NCBI RefSeq assembly: GCF_036169555.1 | Contig: NZ_CP108032.1 | Location: forward strand, 4,092,001-4,156,000 | Origin: Streptomyces sp. NBC_00306 | GTDB taxonomy: Bacteria > Actinomycetota > Actinomycetes > Streptomycetales > Streptomycetaceae | Reading direction: 5' to 3' | Length of the DNA: 64,000 nt | In this document: positions 59,554-64,000 of the stretch, in pieces | Layout: each line of letters starts with the position of its first letter | Position numbering within the stretch: the stretch's first letter is position 1 | Translations under genes and position numbers: made by a program | The notes under the pieces: model-generated | The model's input: only the letters and a program-made list of their open reading frames with translations | Told to the model about the DNA's origin: nothing | Databases searched by the model: none

Positions 59554-61032
59554 GTGACCATGACTCAAGACACTTCGCTTCGCTTCCGCGAGTTCAAGAT
59601 GCCCGACGTGGGCGAGGGACTCACCGAGGCGGAGATCCTCAAGTGGTACGTGCAGCCCGGCGACACGGTGACCGACGGCCAGGTGGTGTGCGAGGTCGAG
59701 ACGGCGAAGGCGGCCGTCGAGCTGCCCATCCCGTACGACGGGATCGTGCACGCCCTGCGCTTCGAGGAGGGCACGACGGTCGACGTCGGCACCTCGATCA
59801 TCACGATCGACGTGGCGCCCGGCGGCGGTGACGCGGCCCCGGACGACCAGCCCGCGGCACAGACGGAGGCCGCGCCGGTCGCGCCCGCCGCCGAGGAGGA
59901 GGCTCCCAAGGGACGCCAGCCGGTCCTCGTCGGCTACGGCGTCGCCGAGACCTCCTCCAAGCGCCGCCCGCGCAAGCCGGGCGCCGGGCAGGGCGTACCG
60001 GCCCAGCCCGCCGCCGAGGGTGCGGGCTCGCACCAGCCGCAGGCCGCGGCGCCGCAGAGCCCCGCCGCCGCGATCCAGGCCGAGATGAACGGGCACGGCG
60101 GCACCGCCGCACTGCCCCGCCCGCTGGCCAAGCCCCCGGTCCGCAAGCTCGCCAAGGACCTGGGCATCGATCTGGCGACGGTCACCCCGACCGGACCGGA
60201 CGGCATCATCACCCGGGAGGACGTCCACGCGGCGGCCGCCCCGGCGGCTGCGCCCGCGCAGGCCCCGGCGCCCGCTCCGGCCCCCGAGCCCGTGGCCGCC
60301 GCCGCGGTGCCCGCGCCGGTCGCGGCCGGTGCGCGGGAGACGCGCATCCCGATCAAGGGGGTGCGCAAGGCCACCGCGTCCGCGATGGTCGGCAGCGCGT
60401 TCACGGCTCCGCACGTCACGGAGTTCATCACCCTCGACGTGACGCGGACCATGAAGCTCGTCGACGAACTCAAGGCCGACAAGGACATGGCCGGGCTGCG
60501 GGTCAACCCGCTGCTGCTGATCGCCAAGGCGCTGCTGGTCGCGATCAAGCGCAACCCCGGCGTCAACGCCGCCTGGGACGAGGCGGGCCAGGAGATCGTT
60601 CAGAAGCACTACGTGAATCTGGGCATCGCGGCGGCCACCCCGCGCGGACTGATCGTGCCGAACATCAAGGACGCGCACGACAAGACCCTGCCCGAACTGG
60701 CGCAGGCGCTGGGCGAGCTGGTCGCCACCGCCCGTGAGGGGAAGACCACCCCGGCGGCGATGCAGGGCGGCACGGTGACCATCACCAACGTCGGCGTCTT
60801 CGGCGTCGACACCGGTACGCCGATCCTCAACCCCGGCGAGTCCGCGATTCTGGCGGTCGGTGCGATCAAGCTCCAGCCGTGGGTCCACAAGGGCAAGGTC
60901 AAGCCCCGTCAGGTCACCACGCTCGCGCTCTCCTTCGACCACCGTCTGGTCGACGGCGAGCTGGGCTCCAAGGTGCTCGCGGATGTCGCGGCGGTCCTGG
61001 AGAACCCGAAGCGGCTGATCACCTGGGCCTGA
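59554..61032 (+). CDS. bkdC: Branched-chain dehydrogenase E2 (set 2)
   Basis: 492 residues: one lipoyl domain (Lys52 in VETAKAAVEL), Ala/Pro linker, peripheral-subunit-binding domain (about 190-225, PPVRKLAKDLGIDL) and acyltransferase core ending in SFDHRLVDGELGSK. GTG at 59554 after GAGGAG; ATG at 59560 is also possible. No E3 in the window. A terminator follows. Confidence 0.93.
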   Translation: MTMTQDTSLRFREFKMPDVGEGLTEAEILKWYVQPGDTVTDGQVVCEVETAKAAVELPIPYDGIVHALRFEEGTTVDVGTSIITIDVAPGGGDAAPDDQPAAQTEAAPVAPAAEEEAPKGRQPVLVGYGVAETSSKRRPRKPGAGQGVPAQPAAEGAGSHQPQAAAPQSPAAAIQAEMNGHGGTAALPRPLAKPPVRKLAKDLGIDLATVTPTGPDGIITREDVHAAAAPAAAPAQAPAPAPAPEPVAAAAVPAPVAAGARETRIPIKGVRKATASAMVGSAFTAPHVTEFITLDVTRTMKLVDELKADKDMAGLRVNPLLLIAKALLVAIKRNPGVNAAWDEAGQEIVQKHYVNLGIAAATPRGLIVPNIKDAHDKTLPELAQALGELVATAREGKTTPAAMQGGTVTITNVGVFGVDTGTPILNPGESAILAVGAIKLQPWVHKGKVKPRQVTTLALSFDHRLVDGELGSKVLADVAAVLENPKRLITWA

Positions 61033-61065
61033 TCGGCCCGTACCGGCTCTGACCGGTGCTGAACG

Positions 61066-61102
61066 ACGAGGTCCCGTGACGCCAGGCGTCACGGGACCTC
61101 GT
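61066..61102. terminator. Bidirectional terminator between E2 set 2 and DD-peptidase genes
   Basis: A perfect 17-bp stem (61066-61082 with 61086-61102) around a CAG loop, between convergent stops. Confidence 0.85.
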
Positions 61103-61127
61103 TCGGTTCACCGGTGGGTCCGGTGGA

Positions 61128-62072
61128 TCAGTCGCGCTGCGCCCCGGCGGGGAGCGAACGCACCTTCATCGTCTTGGCGGTGGTGGAGCCGAAGCCGAAG
61201 TCCAGCAGCTTCGCCGCGTCCTTGGTGCGCTCGGTGACGCTGGAGCTGCCGAGGACGACGCCGACGTACGTCTTGGTGCCGCGGGTGGCGGCGAAGACGA
61301 GGCAGGGGCCGGCAGCCGTGCCGGTACCGGTCTTCACACCGATGGCGCCGCTGTACGAGCCGAGCAGGGTGTTGGTGTTGTACCAGGTGTACGTGCGGGT
61401 GCCGCCGGTGCTCGTCGTCGCCGTGGTCTTGTACGACGTCGCCTTGACCACGTCACGGAAGACGGAGCTGCTCACCGCGTGGCGGGCGAGCTTCGCCAGG
61501 TCCCACGGGGTCGTGTAGTTGTTGCCCTTGGCGGAGATGCCGTCGAACGAGTCGAACTTGGTGTTGACCAGACCCAGTTGCTTGGCCTTGGCGTTCATCT
61601 TGCCGATGAACGAGGCGGTGCGGGCGGCGGTCGTCGTCCCCGTGCCGTAGGTGTCGGCGAGGGCGTACGCGGCGTCGCAGCCGGACGGCAGCATCATGGC
61701 GGAGAGCAGCTGGCGGACCGTCAGCTTGTCGCCGGTGCGCAGGTCCGCGGTGCTCGCGCCCTGCTTGACAACGTAGTCGCGGTACACCTGCTTGACGGTG
61801 ACCTTCTTGTTGAGGTCCACGCCCTTGATCGTGAGAACCGTGATGGCGGTCACGAGCTTCGTGGTGCTCGCCATCTGCCGGCGGGTGTTGTTGGCCTTGC
61901 CGTAGATCGGCTTGGCGTCGAGCTGGTCGAGCAGGAAACCGCCCTTGGCGGTGATGGACGGGATCGGCTGCGCGGCTTGCGCGGGTGCGGCGAGGGGTGA
62001 AGCCGTCAGCAGCAGACCGCTCGCGAGAGCGAGCGTGGCTGCTCTGCGCAGGCCCTTGTGGCTCGATATCAC
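61128..62072 (-). CDS. D-Ala-D-Ala carboxypeptidase/transpeptidase, Streptomyces K15 type
   Basis: 314 residues with signal peptide (about 1-34, cut near AQA-A). Active-site motifs: S69TTK72, S130GC132 and K247TG. The second motif has Cys in place of the usual Asn. Streptomyces K15 DD-transpeptidase has the same SGC and the same spacing (61 and 117 residues) between motifs, so this is its orthologue type. It acts on peptidoglycan outside the cell. The GTG at 62072 (VISSHKGLRR) is chosen for CGGAG and a proper signal peptide. Confidence 0.94.
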   Translation of the reverse strand: MISSHKGLRRAATLALASGLLLTASPLAAPAQAAQPIPSITAKGGFLLDQLDAKPIYGKANNTRRQMASTTKLVTAITVLTIKGVDLNKKVTVKQVYRDYVVKQGASTADLRTGDKLTVRQLLSAMMLPSGCDAAYALADTYGTGTTTAARTASFIGKMNAKAKQLGLVNTKFDSFDGISAKGNNYTTPWDLAKLARHAVSSSVFRDVVKATSYKTTATTSTGGTRTYTWYNTNTLLGSYSGAIGVKTGTGTAAGPCLVFAATRGTKTYVGVVLGSSSVTERTKDAAKLLDFGFGSTTAKTMKVRSLPAGAQRD

Positions 62073-62297
62073 AGAAAACGCTCCGAGTTCGCAAATGCGT
62101 CTAAACAAGTCCGAAGGGGACACGGCGAAAAGAGGGTCCCGTTACGAGACTCGTGACCGGCCCCGAAGGATGTAGTCGTGTGTGCATCTTGTCGGACTTT
62201 TTTGGCTGTGCTTGACGGTGCTCACCCGTCCCGGCTGTCCGTCCTGCATCGTGGACATGGCTTTCTGATGCACCTGTCTTGTATCTAAGCTGTGCGC

Positions 62298-62939
62298 ATG
62301 CCTGCCGCAGCCCCCGCCGCCGACCGCGTCTACACCCACGTCAAGCAGGCAGTCCTCGACCGCCGCTACGAGGGCGGGACCCTTCTCACCGAGGGCGAAC
62401 TGGCCGACGCCGTAGGGGTGTCCCGCACGCCCGTCCGTGAGGCCCTCCTCAAGCTGGAGGTCGAAGGGCTGATCAAGCTCTACCCGAAGAAGGGCGCCCT
62501 CGTCCTCGCCGTCTCCGCGCAGGAGATCGCCGACGTGGTGGAGACCCGGCTGCTCGTCGAGGAGCACGCAGCCCGCAAGGCCGTGCCCGCCCCGCCGCAG
62601 CTGCTCGCCCGTCTCGAAGAGCTCCTGGAGCAGCAGAAACGGCAGGTCCAGGAGGGCGACTTGGCGGCGGTGGCGGTCACCGACCGGTGCTTCCACGCCG
62701 AGATCGTCCGCAGCGGCGGCAACGAGATCCTGTCCCGCCTCTACGACCAACTCCGCGACCGGCAGCTGCGGATGGGCGTCGCCGTGATGCACGCCCATCC
62801 CGACAGGATCACCAAGAACGTCGCCGAGCACAGCGAGATCCTGGAAGCCCTGCGGGCCGGCGACCCGGACCGGGCCGCGGCCCTCGTCCACCGGCACGTC
62901 GGCTGGTTCAGCAACCTGGCGCGGGGCGAGGTCCGATGA
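62298..62939 (+). CDS. GntR-family (FadR/FCD) transcriptional regulator
   Basis: 213 residues: winged HTH (VYTHVKQAVLDRRYEGGTLLTEGELADAVGVSRTPVREALLKLEVEGLI in family pattern) and C-terminal FCD domain with metal-binding His (DRCFHAEIVRSGG, VAEHSEILEALRAGD). ATG at 62298, or GTG at 62292; no clear Shine-Dalgarno. The stop overlaps the MFS start (ATGA), so it probably controls that transporter. Confidence 0.92.
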   Translation: MPAAAPAADRVYTHVKQAVLDRRYEGGTLLTEGELADAVGVSRTPVREALLKLEVEGLIKLYPKKGALVLAVSAQEIADVVETRLLVEEHAARKAVPAPPQLLARLEELLEQQKRQVQEGDLAAVAVTDRCFHAEIVRSGGNEILSRLYDQLRDRQLRMGVAVMHAHPDRITKNVAEHSEILEALRAGDPDRAAALVHRHVGWFSNLARGEVR

Positions 62940-64000
62940 CGACCCACGCCGCGCTGCCGGGAGACCCTCCGGGCGGCCGCCGGGCCGCCGCCGTGTGGGG
63001 CATCGGCGTCGCCGTCTACTTCGTCGCCGTCATCTTCCGGACCTCCCTCGGCGTCGCCGGCCTCGACGCCGCCGACCGCTTCGATGTCAACGCCTCGGCG
63101 CTGTCCACCTTCTCCATACTCCAGCTGCTGGTCTACGCCGGCATGCAGATACCCGTCGGCCTGATGGTCGACCGGCTCGGCACCAAGAAGGTCCTGACGC
63201 TCGGCGTCGTGCTGTTCACCGTCGGACAGCTGGGCTTCGCGCTGGCCCCCTCGTACGGCACGGCGCTCGCCGCCCGCGCCCTGCTCGGCTGCGGCGACGC
63301 GATGACCTTCATCAGCGTGCTGCGGCTCGGCAGCCGCTGGTTCCCCGCCCGGCGCGGACCCCTCATCGGACAGGTCGCCGCGCTCTTCGGGATGGCCGGC
63401 AATCTCGTCTCCACCCTCGTCATCGCCCGCATGCTGCACGGCATGGGCTGGACCGCCACCTTCGCGGGCAGCGCCGGGGCCGGCGTGCTGGTCCTCGTGC
63501 TGATGCTGGTCTTCCTCAAGGACCACCCCGAGGGCCACGAACCGCCGCCCGCGCAGCACGCGGGAGCCGCGTTCGTCCGCAAACAGATCGCCCTGTCCTG
63601 GCGCGAGCCCGGCACCCGGCTCGGTATGTGGGTGCACTTCACCACCCAGTTCCCCGCCATGGTGTTCCTGCTGCTGTGGGGAATGCCCTTCCTGGTCGAG
63701 GCCCAGGGCCTGTCCCGGGAGACGGCCGGCTCGCTGCTGACCCTGGTCGTGCTCTCCAACATGGCGGTGGGGCTGGTGTACGGGCAGATCATCGCCCGCC
63801 ACCACGCGGCGCGTGCGCCGCTCGCGCTCGGCACTGTCGGTGCGACCGCGCTTCTGTGGGCCGCCACGCTCGTCCACCCCGGCGACCACGCCCCGATGTG
63901 GCTGCTGATCACACTCTGCGCCGTGCTCGGCGCCTGTGGGCCGGCGTCGATGATCGGCTTCGACTTCGCCCGGCCGGCGAACCCGCCCCAGCGGCAGGGC
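62936..64000 (+). CDS. MFS transporter (partial, runs off the window)
   Basis: 355 codons seen, frame open at the window edge. Membrane helices start at about 20 with the MFS signature GLMVDRLGTKKVLTLG between helices 2 and 3. At least ten helices are present, with a cytoplasmic loop about 195-225 (DHPEGHEPPPAQH). Coupled by ATGA to the GntR gene. Substrate unknown; likely an efflux or nutrient carrier under GntR control. Confidence 0.9.
   Translation, partial: MTTHAALPGDPPGGRRAAAVWGIGVAVYFVAVIFRTSLGVAGLDAADRFDVNASALSTFSILQLLVYAGMQIPVGLMVDRLGTKKVLTLGVVLFTVGQLGFALAPSYGTALAARALLGCGDAMTFISVLRLGSRWFPARRGPLIGQVAALFGMAGNLVSTLVIARMLHGMGWTATFAGSAGAGVLVLVLMLVFLKDHPEGHEPPPAQHAGAAFVRKQIALSWREPGTRLGMWVHFTTQFPAMVFLLLWGMPFLVEAQGLSRETAGSLLTLVVLSNMAVGLVYGQIIARHHAARAPLALGTVGATALLWAATLVHPGDHAPMWLLITLCAVLGACGPASMIGFDFARPANPPQRQG

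Overview
High-GC actinobacterial chromosome, almost certainly a Streptomyces or close relative. The evidence is strong third-position GC bias, GTG/TTG starts, 4-bp ATGA/GTGA gene overlaps, CrgA, class E sortases, DUF5324, a bacterial proteasome activator, two branched-chain dehydrogenase gene sets and parS sites of the streptomycete GTTTCACGTGAAAC type. Gene order, parS sites and a DnaA-box cluster suggest the core region near oriC; dnaA and dnaN are not in the window.

Layout. 1-7,250: a DUF5324 protein, cyclophilin, rhomboid protease, a DnaA-box cluster, crgA, then one run encoding DUF881, a sortase, a small membrane protein, a TrpG/PabA amidotransferase and two more sortases. 7,450-15,520 (minus): the cell-wall growth and division cluster fhaA-fhaB-pstP-rodA-pbpA-pknB. 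15,838: tRNA-Leu(CAG). 16,200-18,900: a NarL-type two-component pair whose kinase has an extra C-terminal membrane and exported domain. 19,000-23,700: two parS sites, an azoreductase/HxlR pair, MarR, DUF2252, a J-like protein and rhodanese.

23,700-36,520: phenylacetate catabolism. It has an acyl-CoA dehydrogenase and paaABCDE on the minus strand, then DUF5819, HTTM and a SpoU methylase, then paaN divergent from paaH-paaR(TetR), then an Lrp regulator. 36,690-40,350: first branched-chain alpha-keto acid dehydrogenase operon (E1 alpha, E1 beta, E2), followed by a MITE-like element. A palindrome is shared by the paaA promoter, the paaN/paaH promoter and, in a near-match, the E1 alpha promoter, suggesting one TetR regulator links them.

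40,750-45,090: mobA-moeA-potassium channel-quinone oxidoreductase, with a parS site lying over the channel start codon. 45,300-50,500: bpa, an FtsX-type ABC exporter and PadR. 50,550-55,860: an exported repeat-rich protein, two divergent Ser/Thr kinases and an APH-fold phosphotransferase. 55,870-61,030: a PPOX-fold protein, a NarL-type response regulator and the second E1 alpha/E1 beta/E2 operon. 61,100-64,000: a K15-like DD-peptidase, a GntR regulator and the start of an MFS transporter.

The genes serve envelope growth and its Ser/Thr-phosphorylation control, branched-chain and aromatic acyl-CoA metabolism, chromosome segregation and redox stress. No prophage, conjugative element, CRISPR array or specialised-metabolite cluster is visible.
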